DNA of 30,489 bases, from contig CAJUJR010000030.1 of assembly GCA_910586605.1 (NCBI GenBank), positions 1 to 30,489 on the forward strand, in the 5' to 3' direction. Positions 9,177 to 16,725 of this stretch are shown here, piece after piece. Under the pieces are notes generated by a model that saw only the letters and a list, made by a program, of their open reading frames with translations, was not told the DNA's origin and made no database searches. Both the position numbers and the translations under genes were made by a program. This DNA comes from an uncultured Lachnospiraceae bacterium (GTDB lineage: Bacteria; Bacillota; Clostridia; Lachnospirales; Lachnospiraceae). Numbering within the stretch: position 1 is the stretch's first letter; every line of letters begins with the position of its first letter.

Positions 9177-9220
9177 TACTAAGGTGGTTAAAATTCGTTC
9201 GATATTTAACCGCCTTAGTA
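9177..9220 (+). terminator. Strong hairpin after the DHHW gene (probable terminator)
   Basis: TACTAAGGTGGTTAAA (9177-9192) pairs over 16 bp, with one G-U, to TTTAACCGCCTTAGTA (9205-9220) around a 12-base loop. It starts seven bases after the stop codon. No U-run follows, so it may work as a 3' stabiliser or a non-canonical terminator. Confidence 0.6.
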
Positions 9221-9254
9221 ATATATTCAGAAGGCGAATAGTTTCTTAAAAGAG

Positions 9255-9280
9255 GGAGTGTTTAAGGAGGCAAACACACC
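9255..9280 (-). terminator. Weak hairpin between convergent genes
   Basis: GGAGTGTTT (9255-9263) and AAACACACC (9272-9280) can pair with one mismatch. On the minus strand the second arm is followed by CTCTTTT, and the hairpin touches the stop codon of the YprB-like gene. It is a weak candidate. Confidence 0.35.
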
Positions 9281-10513
9281 TTAACTTTGTGTTTTTTTAA
9301 AGCAGGGCAGTTGTGCTTTTATATACCCTGCCCAAAATGCATGGTTGGAAATAAGCTTATCTGTAAGTTCATAAAAGGAAAGTTTGTCTTTATATTGATG
9401 GCAGAACAGGGGGTATTGGTTTTCGGGTGTTTTTTGTTTTGCTTTTTTTGTTGGGCAGAGATTTGGAAGGAAGGTGCCTTCTTTTTTTATGTAGCAGGTT
9501 GCAGCAGTCGCTTTTTTCCGGTATTCCTGGTCAACGAATTCTGCAACGCTTTTGTGGACTGCGGTATCTTCGGCTGGGAGATAATAGTAGTTTTTATAAT
9601 CAGGGAAAAAGAATTTTAATGTACCGCAATAGAGCGGAAAAGTAAAGGAAGCAATTTTATCCCGGAATGCCAGGGTTGCTTCCGGAAGCAGGTTTACAGC
9701 ATCTATTTCAACAGAAGATGGATGCGGATAGCAGGCAGTTATGGATATATTTTTTGGGACAGCTTCAGGAAGGGAAAGGGTTACAAAAAGCTGTCCGTTT
9801 TCCTGCCTGATTTTAATTGTTTTTAATGTTTCATTGCAAATAAGTCGGTTTGTTTTTTCTTCTGATAGGTATTCTTCATAAGTTAATAGGCTGCAAAGAT
9901 TTAACATCATTTCAATGTCGTTATGGTTGTGGAGGAGCAGTACCTGTTCGAGTTTTTCTGCATTTTTAGGAGATAGTATTTTTTGCTGCATATATTCTGA
10001 ATAGACAGATATTAAGTCGGCTCCAGAAAAGATATCGGTACGTTTGAGGCCGAGATAACATTCCAAATCAGCCTGTTTGCATTTTTCCAGGGAAAGGGCA
10101 TGGCGGAGAGGGCGGATTTTTTTGAGCAGGTCAATTGAATGGCTGCCGCTTTTATCCTCTAAAAGTCTATTGCATTGCGCAGAAGGGAAAATACAGTGGC
10201 GTGTGCATTTTTTCAGGAGATATGGGATATCAAAAGTTTGTCCGTTAAAATGATAGAGGAATTCAATATCTGATAATGCATCCAAGAAACTTTGGATGAT
10301 TTTTTTTTCACTTTGGTAGTTGTCTGCAAACCATTGGCAGAGCGTCCATTGCTGCCGGGAGGCATCAAAACGCAATAATCCAATCAGGTAAAGGGAAGAG
10401 GCATTTGGGGACAAGCCTGTCGTCTCAATATCAAAAAATGCAGTCTTATCCTGGGGATGTAAAAAAGTATATGGATAAATGGGGCTTGAAATGGTACTGT
10501 ATATTGTTTTCAT
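9281..10513 (-). CDS. RNase H-fold 3'-5' exonuclease domain protein (YprB-like)
   Basis: This 410-aa protein starts at the ATG preceded by AAGGAAG; a longer reading frame to 10606 exists but has no good ribosome site. The DEDD exonuclease residues are visible: D28 and E30 in AFFDIETTGLS, N90 and D95 in YHFNGQTFDIPYL, and D199 in HNHNDIEMM. This matches the YprB RNase H-like domain (PF13482), predicted to degrade single-stranded nucleic acid. The C-terminal half (about 205-410) shows no domain I recognise and ends in a lysine-rich tail. In Bacillus the family sits beside the helicase YprA; here it stands alone, divergent from cardiolipin synthase. Confidence 0.85.
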   Translation of the reverse strand: MKTIYSTISSPIYPYTFLHPQDKTAFFDIETTGLSPNASSLYLIGLLRFDASRQQWTLCQWFADNYQSEKKIIQSFLDALSDIEFLYHFNGQTFDIPYLLKKCTRHCIFPSAQCNRLLEDKSGSHSIDLLKKIRPLRHALSLEKCKQADLECYLGLKRTDIFSGADLISVYSEYMQQKILSPKNAEKLEQVLLLHNHNDIEMMLNLCSLLTYEEYLSEEKTNRLICNETLKTIKIRQENGQLFVTLSLPEAVPKNISITACYPHPSSVEIDAVNLLPEATLAFRDKIASFTFPLYCGTLKFFFPDYKNYYYLPAEDTAVHKSVAEFVDQEYRKKATAATCYIKKEGTFLPNLCPTKKAKQKTPENQYPLFCHQYKDKLSFYELTDKLISNHAFWAGYIKAQLPCFKKTQS

Positions 10514-10604
10514 ATCGTTCTTCCTTTGCAAAAAGTTAAATATTAAGAGGTAGTAAATCTGCTTCTTGTTGGCGCTTGCCGCTTCCATTATATGTACTAG
10601 TATC

Positions 10605-10610
10605 ATTATA
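10605..10610 (-). promoter_or_regulatory. Candidate extended -10 for the YprB-like gene
   Basis: Read on the minus strand this is TATAAT preceded by TGA, an extended -10 element. No good -35 is seen at 17 bases. A second TATAAT on the same strand at 10587-10592 could serve instead. Confidence 0.4.
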
Positions 10611-10628
10611 TCATAAATTTTTATAGAG

Positions 10629-10657
10629 TTGCGCCAAAAGTTGCAATAGGCTATAAT
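10629..10657 (+). promoter_or_regulatory. Promoter of cardiolipin synthase
   Basis: TTGCGC at 10629-10634 and TATAAT at 10652-10657 are 17 bases apart. The predicted leader of about 78 nt ends in GGGAAGGA just before the ATG at 10742. The element is back-to-back with the minus-strand promoter of the YprB-like gene. Confidence 0.65.
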
Positions 10658-10741
10658 ATAAAACTATGGATGGTTTTGCCTAAAAGTGTAGGGAAGCCAT
10701 GGATTATACTGTGTTATATCAGTTTAGAAGGGAAGGATTGC

Positions 10742-12400
10742 ATGGAGAACTTGTTTCGTTCTGATGCAGCGTACGAAAAGTGGGACAGGAAAAATAAAAA
10801 CAAGGGAACGGCAAATTATTTTGAAGGGGAAGAGAAGGAAGAAAGTTATTTAAAGGATCTAAAGGGCAGGATACAAAATAATTTAAGCGGCGTATTACGC
10901 CTGGTTACGACAGCGCTTCTTGTGCTTATCCAGTTTTTGTTGGTGCTGTATCTGCCATTTTTGCTGCAGGCATATACGGTGTACTTTTATTTTGTACTGG
11001 AAATCTGTTCAGTTATTGCGATTGTTACGCTTGTAAATAAAAACCAGAGCCCGTCGTTTCGGATTGCATGGATTTCAATAGTAATGCTGCTGCCTGTTTC
11101 TGGATTTATTTTATTTTACCTATGGGGAATGGAAAGTAAAAAGAAGAGGAAGTTAGACCAGCATATCCTACGCCAGATATCTTATGGACAGAAATTCCTT
11201 GTACAGGATAAGGAACTTTATGAGGAATATATCGAAGAGCATCCGGTTGCGGGAAGAATGGTTAAGTATATGGTCAATGAGGGGTTTACGTTGACTGGGC
11301 AGAATAAGGTTAAGTTTTATCCTATGGGGGAGGATGCTTTTGAAGATATCTTTTTGGCGTTGGAAAAAGCGGAGCATTTTATATTTATTGATTTTTTTAT
11401 TGTGGCAGAAGGCGCGCTTTGGGATAAAATCCATGAGATTTTAAAAAGAAAGCTTTCCCAGGGGGTGGAAATTAAGTTTTTATATGATGATTTTGGGGCG
11501 GCGGTACGTACTAGGAAATTTTTCCAGCAGATTTTGGAACATGAAGGGATGGAAGTGCGGATTTTTAACCCGGTGCATAAGTATACAGGCGAGCTTTATA
11601 TGAATTACCGTTCGCATCAGAAAATTGTTGTAGTAGATGGGGAAGTTGGTTTTACTGGAGGCTTTAACCTTGCAGATGAATATGCAAACCTGATTGAGCG
11701 TTTTGGCGTCTGGAAAGATACAGGCGTCCGGATTATTGGGGAAGCTGTCTGGGGGCTTACAGTGGTTTTTTTACAGATGTGGGAAGCCTGTGGGGAGGAT
11801 GGCAGGCATGTGGATTATCTGAAATACAAAAAGATTCCGGCTGTCCAAGGGGATACGTATTGCCAGGTGATTTCAGACGGGCCTGCCAACAATCCGGTGA
11901 ACCCAATTGAAAGCGTTTATAACCAGATGATTACTTTTTCAGATGAGTACCTGTATATTACAACGCCATACCTGATTATTGAGGATTATATGAAGCAGAG
12001 CCTGATTGAGGCGTCCCACCGTGGGGTAGATGTGAGGATTGTAACTCCAAATATACCGGATAAAAAGAATGCTAAGCTTTTAACGAATTATAACTATGGC
12101 ATCCTTTTACGGGAAGGAGTCCGTATTTACGAATATACGCCAGGGTTTATCCATGCAAAGCAGATTGTAACGGAAAATGCAGCGATTGTTGGAACAATTA
12201 ATATGGACTACAGAAGTTTTTACCTGCATTATGAAAATGGCGTCTGGATGTCAGGGAAAAGAATCCAGGAAATGGTCCGGAAGGATTTTGAAGAGCTTTT
12301 TGCAACAGGGAATGAAATCAGTTATGAAGAGTGGGAGAACCGGCCGCTCCGCTGGAAAGCTGTCCAGCCGATTTTAAATTTGTTTTCTACCTTGTTTTAA
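10742..12400 (+). CDS. cls: Cardiolipin synthase (phospholipase D superfamily, ClsA type)
   Basis: This 552-aa membrane enzyme condenses phosphatidylglycerol into cardiolipin. Two hydrophobic segments near residues 47-100 and the PLDc_N-like LPVSGFILFYLWG precede two catalytic HKD domains. The first is HQKIVVVD (H292, K294, D299) followed by GFTGGFN. The second is HAKQIVTE (H471, K473, E478) followed by GTINMDYRS, so the usual acidic Asp is a Glu here. ATG 10742 is preferred over the in-frame ATG 10670, because GGGAAGGA lies directly upstream and 10670 falls at the expected transcription start. It begins with an unusual hydrophilic N-terminal stretch rich in Lys, Glu and Asn. Confidence 0.93.
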   Translation: MENLFRSDAAYEKWDRKNKNKGTANYFEGEEKEESYLKDLKGRIQNNLSGVLRLVTTALLVLIQFLLVLYLPFLLQAYTVYFYFVLEICSVIAIVTLVNKNQSPSFRIAWISIVMLLPVSGFILFYLWGMESKKKRKLDQHILRQISYGQKFLVQDKELYEEYIEEHPVAGRMVKYMVNEGFTLTGQNKVKFYPMGEDAFEDIFLALEKAEHFIFIDFFIVAEGALWDKIHEILKRKLSQGVEIKFLYDDFGAAVRTRKFFQQILEHEGMEVRIFNPVHKYTGELYMNYRSHQKIVVVDGEVGFTGGFNLADEYANLIERFGVWKDTGVRIIGEAVWGLTVVFLQMWEACGEDGRHVDYLKYKKIPAVQGDTYCQVISDGPANNPVNPIESVYNQMITFSDEYLYITTPYLIIEDYMKQSLIEASHRGVDVRIVTPNIPDKKNAKLLTNYNYGILLREGVRIYEYTPGFIHAKQIVTENAAIVGTINMDYRSFYLHYENGVWMSGKRIQEMVRKDFEELFATGNEISYEEWENRPLRWKAVQPILNLFSTLF

Positions 12401-12405
12401 GGTAG
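12387..12405 (+). terminator. Small hairpin over the cls stop codon
   Basis: CTACCTT (12387-12393) and AAGGTAG (12399-12405) form a perfect 7-bp stem around GTTTT, overlapping the stop codon. The following sequence has only a short TTTT (12413-12416), so read-through into the next gene is likely. Confidence 0.35.
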
Positions 12406-12468
12406 GTTAGCCTTTTATAAAAAATAATTTATAAAAACGCTCTAGATGCTTATAATTGGAGGATGAAA

Positions 12469-12729
12469 ATGACATATACAAACGTATGTAAACACTGCCA
12501 TAAGGTTTTCCGCTCGAAAATCAGGACGCTTTGCTGTAAGGAATGCAGAAGCGTGGATGACAGCCAGTTAGATGACATAGTACAGTATCTGAAACAATAT
12601 CCTAACAGCAATGCGCTTCAGATTTCCGAAGAGCTGGGAATCCATCCGTATGAGATTTTAAAGTTTATGGAGGAAGGATGGCTGGGCACAGTAAATGGTG
12701 TTTTCAGCCGCCTTCCGGATAATGATTAG
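12469..12729 (+). CDS. Small zinc-ribbon plus helix-turn-helix-like protein (YvyF/TIGR03826-like)
   Basis: This 86-aa protein starts at the ATG six bases after GGAGG (12458-12462); the ATG at 12463 touches the GGAGG and is too close to use it. Four cysteines in CKHC...CCKEC (residues 8-28) form a zinc-ribbon. A helical segment follows, ILKFMEEGWL, preceded by NALQISEELGIHPYE, which resembles a winged or HTH unit. The layout recalls the flagellar-region protein YvyF (TIGR03826) of Bacillus and Clostridia. That is an inference from motif order, and the location beside ruvA rather than flagellar genes is unusual. The gene is 21 bases upstream of ruvA and is probably cotranscribed with it. Confidence 0.75.
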   Translation: MTYTNVCKHCHKVFRSKIRTLCCKECRSVDDSQLDDIVQYLKQYPNSNALQISEELGIHPYEILKFMEEGWLGTVNGVFSRLPDND

Positions 12730-12750
12730 TTTTTATGATGGAGGGAAAAG

Positions 12751-13362
12751 ATGATACGCTTTATCAGGGGAACTTTGGTTTCTGTTGGGGAAAATGAAGT
12801 TGTGCTTGAAAACCATGGGATTGGCTACCGGATTATTGTCCCGGTATCTGTAGTGGAAACAGTTGCAGGGGAAAATTCTGAAATCCTGCTGCATACATAT
12901 TTGAATGTGCGGGAAGATGCAATGCAGCTTTTTGGTTTCTTGGCAGAAGAGGATTTGAAAGTCTTTCAGCTATTGATTACGGTAAATGGCGTTGGACCAA
13001 AGGCAGCGCTCGGGATTTTAGGGGTATTGGGCGCTTATGAACTCCGGTTTGCTGTGATTGCCGGGGATGCAAAGGCAATTGCCAAAGCGCCGGGGATTGG
13101 GGTGAAAACGGCCAGTAAGGTGATATTAGAGTTAAAGGATAAATTTGAGGCAGAAGAACTTCTTACAGAGGGTTTTGAGGCAGAGGAGGGACAGGCATTC
13201 GCTGGGACAGGCGCAGCAAAAGGGATTGTACAGGATGCGATTGAAGCCCTGACAGCCCTTGGTTATGCGAAAACAGATGCAGCAAGGGCTGTCCGCAGTG
13301 TGGCGGCCACAGAGGATATGACAGTGGAGGAGTTGTTAAAACAGAGTTTAAAAGAACTGTAA
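12751..13362 (+). CDS. ruvA: Holliday junction branch migration protein RuvA
   Basis: This 203-aa protein binds four-way junctions as a tetramer and loads the RuvB motor during recombination repair. It begins MIRFIRGTLVS, typical for the OB-fold domain. Two helix-hairpin-helix motifs, LITVNGVGPKAALGIL (about 74-90) and APGIGVKTASKVILEL (about 110-125), follow. The C-terminal domain III that contacts RuvB (TALGYAKTDAARAV) is intact. GGAGGG lies just upstream. Only 16 bases separate it from ruvB. No ruvC is present in the window. Confidence 0.97.
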   Translation: MIRFIRGTLVSVGENEVVLENHGIGYRIIVPVSVVETVAGENSEILLHTYLNVREDAMQLFGFLAEEDLKVFQLLITVNGVGPKAALGILGVLGAYELRFAVIAGDAKAIAKAPGIGVKTASKVILELKDKFEAEELLTEGFEAEEGQAFAGTGAAKGIVQDAIEALTALGYAKTDAARAVRSVAATEDMTVEELLKQSLKEL

Positions 13363-13378
13363 TAATGAGGTTAAATGC

Positions 13379-14377
13379 ATGGCGAAAAGAATGATTACAA
13401 CGGAATTTACAAAAGAAGATGAAAAAATAGAAACAAGCCTCCGTCCACAGTATTTAAAGGAGTATATTGGGCAGGAACAGACAAAGCGGAATTTAAAGGT
13501 CTATATTGAAGCGGCAAAGCAGCGGGGGGAACCGTTAGACCATGTGCTTTTGTATGGACCGCCAGGGCTTGGGAAGACAACTTTGGCAGGGATTATTGCC
13601 AATGAAATGGGTGTTGATTTAAAAGTAACGGCAGGGCCTGCAATTGAAAAACCTGGGGAGATGGCTGCCATTTTAAATAATTTAAAGGATGGGGATGTCC
13701 TTTTTGTAGATGAAATCCACCGCCTTCCAAGGCCGGTAGAGGAAGTGCTTTATCCGGCGATGGAGGATTATGTAATAGATGTTGTGATTGGGAAAGGGAC
13801 GGCAGCACGTTCTATCCGCTTTGATCTGCCAAAGTTTACTCTGGTAGGTGCGACGACAAGGGCGGGTATGCTTTCGGCGCCGCTCCGGGATAGGTTTGGC
13901 GTAGTCAGCCGTTTGGAGTTTTATACGCCGAAAGAGCTTTGTGAAATCATAACGCATTCTGCAGCGCTTTTGGATGTAAAGATTGACACAGAAGGGGCTT
14001 TGGAACTTGCGCGCCGCTCCAGGGGGACGCCCCGGCTGGCAAACCGCTTCTTAAAGCGTGTCCGTGATTTTGCACAGATAAAATACGATGGTGAAATCAC
14101 GAAAGAAGTGGCAGATTTTGCACTAGATTTACTAGAGGTGGATAAGCTGGGGCTGGACCGCATGGACCGCACAATTATACTGACGATGCTGAATCAGTTT
14201 GGCGGCGGGCCGGTAGGCCTGGAAACGCTTGCAGCAGCAATTGGTGAAGATGCAGGGACATTAGAGGATGTTTATGAGCCGTATCTTGTGCAGAACGGGC
14301 TTTTAGTCAGGACGCCGCGGGGGCGGGCGGCGTCTGACGCGGCTTACCTGCATTTTGGGTTAACGAAGACGTCATAG
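13379..14377 (+). CDS. ruvB: Holliday junction branch migration helicase RuvB
   Basis: This 332-aa AAA+ motor forms hexameric rings that pump DNA through RuvA-bound junctions. It has the Walker A GPPGLGKTT (about 61-69), Walker B DEIHRLP, sensor 1 GATTRAG and arginine finger region APLRDRFG. A winged-helix C-terminal domain ends in RTPRGRAASDAAYLHFG. Length and motifs are standard. It is translated from a GAGG site and forms an operon with ruvA. A truncated leftover of the next gene follows 14 bases later. Confidence 0.98.
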   Translation: MAKRMITTEFTKEDEKIETSLRPQYLKEYIGQEQTKRNLKVYIEAAKQRGEPLDHVLLYGPPGLGKTTLAGIIANEMGVDLKVTAGPAIEKPGEMAAILNNLKDGDVLFVDEIHRLPRPVEEVLYPAMEDYVIDVVIGKGTAARSIRFDLPKFTLVGATTRAGMLSAPLRDRFGVVSRLEFYTPKELCEIITHSAALLDVKIDTEGALELARRSRGTPRLANRFLKRVRDFAQIKYDGEITKEVADFALDLLEVDKLGLDRMDRTIILTMLNQFGGGPVGLETLAAAIGEDAGTLEDVYEPYLVQNGLLVRTPRGRAASDAAYLHFGLTKTS

Positions 14378-14391
14378 AAAGGGAGAAAAAA

Positions 14392-14430
14392 ATGGCACAG
14401 GGTAAAAGTGAGAGTGAAGTGCTGCTATAG
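14392..14430 (+). pseudogene. Probable 5' remnant of zapA
   Basis: A strong ribosome site, AAAGGGAG (14378-14385), precedes ATG 14392 and twelve codons reading MAQGKSESEVLL before a TAG. In many Clostridia ruvB is followed by zapA, whose product as I recall it begins MA-K-x-(T/S)-EVLI-GK. The twelve residues match this start and then stop where the inverted glycosyltransferase begins (tail overlap 14425-14430). The reading as a zapA stump is inference from memory of gene order. It could also be a chance mini-ORF, but the good ribosome site argues for a former gene. Confidence 0.5.
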
Positions 14431-15609
14431 TTGATAGAGGAGCATTTTACAAAGTGTTTCCGCACGTTTGAACCAGGTATGGTTTTCTATGGCAAGGCGG
14501 TAGCCGTTTTGGGCGATATGCTCCATTTTTTCTGGCTCGTTTAGAAGGCTTTTGACTTTTTCCGGCATGTGACCTATTTCTTCTAAATCGTAGAAAATAA
14601 CATTTTTCTTATCAGACAGGATTTCATCCAGATAACGGCTGTGGTCTGTGATGCAGATGCTGCCATTTGCCATTGCATTAAAAACCCGGTCATGGGCGCC
14701 GTCTTTAAACCAGGGCATAACGTTGAGGGAAAGCTTTGCATCGGAAATCCGTTTTAAGCAGCTTAAAGAGGGCTTATTCCCTTCATAGGTAAGGTTTTCA
14801 GGGTGTTTGCAAGTTAGTTTTTCCCAGCCAAATCCAACGCAGTGTACATGGACTCCGGCATCTGCCAATGCCTGGACTGCTTTTTCGCGGAAGTAAAAAC
14901 GGAGATAAGTATCAATAAATATCATATTTGGAATCGTTTCTGCTAGTTCTTCCCTGCTGATTTCAGGAAATTCCCTTTTTAAATGTTTTTCAATAACCGT
15001 TTCATTTGGGAGTTTAGGGTTTTGGATTAATTCTTCAATAATGGAGCGGTAGAACACAGCATATTCTTCCCCAAGGCGGTCAATATGGCAGTCGAAGGTT
15101 TCTTTTGGCGTAAAGTTCCCAGTAAAGACGACATCATATTTCCGATTGGAAAGAGGGAGATAGTTGCCATCTGGGAAGAGGGAGGTGCCGCCAAGCGGGA
15201 GAAAATAATTTCCGGGAATATCTGGGTAATATTGTTTCATATACTGCAAATGGAAGCGGTCAATTGATATCTCATAAAAGTTTTTCCGCTTGGTTTTCAA
15301 TAAATCTGGGTAATAAAAAGGATGGTCTACGGCAATGTTGACGCAGGGGATTTCCCTTTTTTCCCAGAAAGACTGCCCATTTCCGTCATAGAGGGCAGGT
15401 TCAAAGTGGATGCCTTCAAAGTTGAAGGTAACAAGGATGCTATCAGAAAAGCCGGCAAAACGTGCGAGTGCTTCACTGTTTTCTTCTTCTGCCTGCTGGT
15501 CGTATAGAAAGGTCCTAAAGCCAAGCATTTGGAAGCCTTTTGCAAGCTGCCTGGAAAAGTAATCAAGTGTTTCTGTCCCTCCAACCATTAAAATAATTTT
15601 TTTCCGCAT
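14425..15609 (-). CDS. CgeB/DUF3880-type glycosyltransferase
   Basis: This 394-aa cytoplasmic protein has a GT-B-like layout: an N-terminal MRKKIILMVGGTETLDYFSR nucleotide-fold start and a middle region with LPLGGTSLFPDG and YDVVFTGNF. The C-terminal VFNAMANGSICITDHSRYLDE block is followed by NVIFYDLEEI. This is typical of the Glyco_trans_1_2 (PF13524)/DUF3880 group that glycosylates surface or flagellar proteins. AAAAGGAGA lies upstream of the ATG on the minus strand. It is the only minus-strand gene between 10514 and 29261 and interrupts the plus-strand run between ruvB and dapF. The substrate is unknown; the fliB gene and chemotaxis receptor in this window make flagellin a possible acceptor, but that is speculative. 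Confidence 0.8.
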   Translation of the reverse strand: MRKKIILMVGGTETLDYFSRQLAKGFQMLGFRTFLYDQQAEEENSEALARFAGFSDSILVTFNFEGIHFEPALYDGNGQSFWEKREIPCVNIAVDHPFYYPDLLKTKRKNFYEISIDRFHLQYMKQYYPDIPGNYFLPLGGTSLFPDGNYLPLSNRKYDVVFTGNFTPKETFDCHIDRLGEEYAVFYRSIIEELIQNPKLPNETVIEKHLKREFPEISREELAETIPNMIFIDTYLRFYFREKAVQALADAGVHVHCVGFGWEKLTCKHPENLTYEGNKPSLSCLKRISDAKLSLNVMPWFKDGAHDRVFNAMANGSICITDHSRYLDEILSDKKNVIFYDLEEIGHMPEKVKSLLNEPEKMEHIAQNGYRLAIENHTWFKRAETLCKMLLYQL

Positions 15610-15742
15610 GGTGCTATATCTCCTTTTCTGAAATTAGTGTGCAGGCTGTTCTATGTAATATAAGTAAAACAAAAGCTGCCGGATTCACAAATAATGTTTG
15701 AATAGCCACGAATACTAAGGCAATGTAATTTACAGCCTAATC

Positions 15743-15771
15743 TTGCTTATTGCAAATAAATAGGTTACAAT
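15743..15771 (+). promoter_or_regulatory. Promoter of the dapF-murE gene run
   Basis: TTGCTT at 15743-15748 and TACAAT at 15766-15771 are 17 bases apart. A second TACAAT at 15781-15786 lacks a matching -35. The predicted leader is about 40 nt and carries GAGGGGG (15803-15809). Confidence 0.6.
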
Positions 15772-15818
15772 TAAATATAGTACAATTCATGAAAAATGAA
15801 AAGAGGGGGAATGAAAAA

Positions 15819-16652
15819 TTGAAGTTTACGAAAATGCATGGATGTGGAAATGATTATATTTATGTAAATTGTATGGAAAAGATAATAGAAAATCCTGCAA
15901 AAACAGCAATCCAGGTAAGCGACAGGCATTTTGGGATTGGCTCAGACGGCTTGATTTTAATTTGCCCGTCTGATATAGCAGATTTCAGGATGGAGATGTA
16001 TAATGCAGATGGTTCTGAGGGAAAGATGTGCGGGAACGGGGTGCGCTGTATTGCAAAATATGTATATGAATATGGCTTAACAAAGAAACAGCAGATTTCG
16101 GTTGAAACAAAAGCAGGCATTAAAGAGCTGGATCTGACAGTACAAGATGGGAAAGTCGTACTTGTAAAGGTTAATATGGGGAAGGCTGTATTTACTGCAT
16201 CGGAAATCCCAGTGGAGGCAGATATAGATACATTGATTGGCTATGCAGTTAACGTAGCTGGCAAGGAGTATCATATTACCTGTGTTTCGATGGGAAATCC
16301 CCATGCGGTTACTTTTGTGGAAGATACAAAAATCCTTCCCTTGGAGAAAATAGGACCAGAGTTTGAACACCATAAAATGTTCCCGGACCGGGTGAATACA
16401 GAATTTGTCCAGGTGTTAAACAGGAAAGAAGTCAGTATGCGCGTCTGGGAAAGAGGCTCCGGGGAGACGCTTGCCTGTGGGACAGGTGCTTGTGCTGTAG
16501 CCGCAGCCTGCGTGGAAAATGGGAAAACAGAACGTGAGATTACAGTTCATCTTTTAGGGGGCGACCTTTTGCTGCGTTATGAGGAAGATGGCACAGTCTG
16601 GATGACAGGGCCTGCGGCGATTATTTGTGATGGAGAGATAGATATAAAGTAA
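15819..16652 (+). CDS. dapF: Diaminopimelate epimerase
   Basis: This 277-aa enzyme interconverts LL- and meso-diaminopimelate, the last steps toward lysine and the peptidoglycan cross-linking residue. The first catalytic cysteine is C71 in KMCGNGVRC and the second is C220 in ETLACGTGAC. The family N-terminus KFTKMHGCGNDYI begins right at a TTG codon at 15819, nine bases after GAGGGGG. I chose this start over in-frame ATGs at 15750 and 15789, which would add an atypical tail before the conserved start and lie on the promoter side of the ribosome site. The next gene, murE, uses the meso product. Confidence 0.93.
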   Translation: MKFTKMHGCGNDYIYVNCMEKIIENPAKTAIQVSDRHFGIGSDGLILICPSDIADFRMEMYNADGSEGKMCGNGVRCIAKYVYEYGLTKKQQISVETKAGIKELDLTVQDGKVVLVKVNMGKAVFTASEIPVEADIDTLIGYAVNVAGKEYHITCVSMGNPHAVTFVEDTKILPLEKIGPEFEHHKMFPDRVNTEFVQVLNRKEVSMRVWERGSGETLACGTGACAVAAACVENGKTEREITVHLLGGDLLLRYEEDGTVWMTGPAAIICDGEIDIK

Positions 16653-16725
16653 ATAGTAACAGTTTGTTAAATGTGAAGGAACTGTTGGCTATAGGCAGTT
16701 ATTAGGGAAATGAGGTTAGCAGAAT

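Noticed and set aside
12434..12446. ACGCTCTAG shared between the cls downstream region and 30408-30416
   Set aside because: Nine identical bases without extended similarity are not enough to call a repeat.
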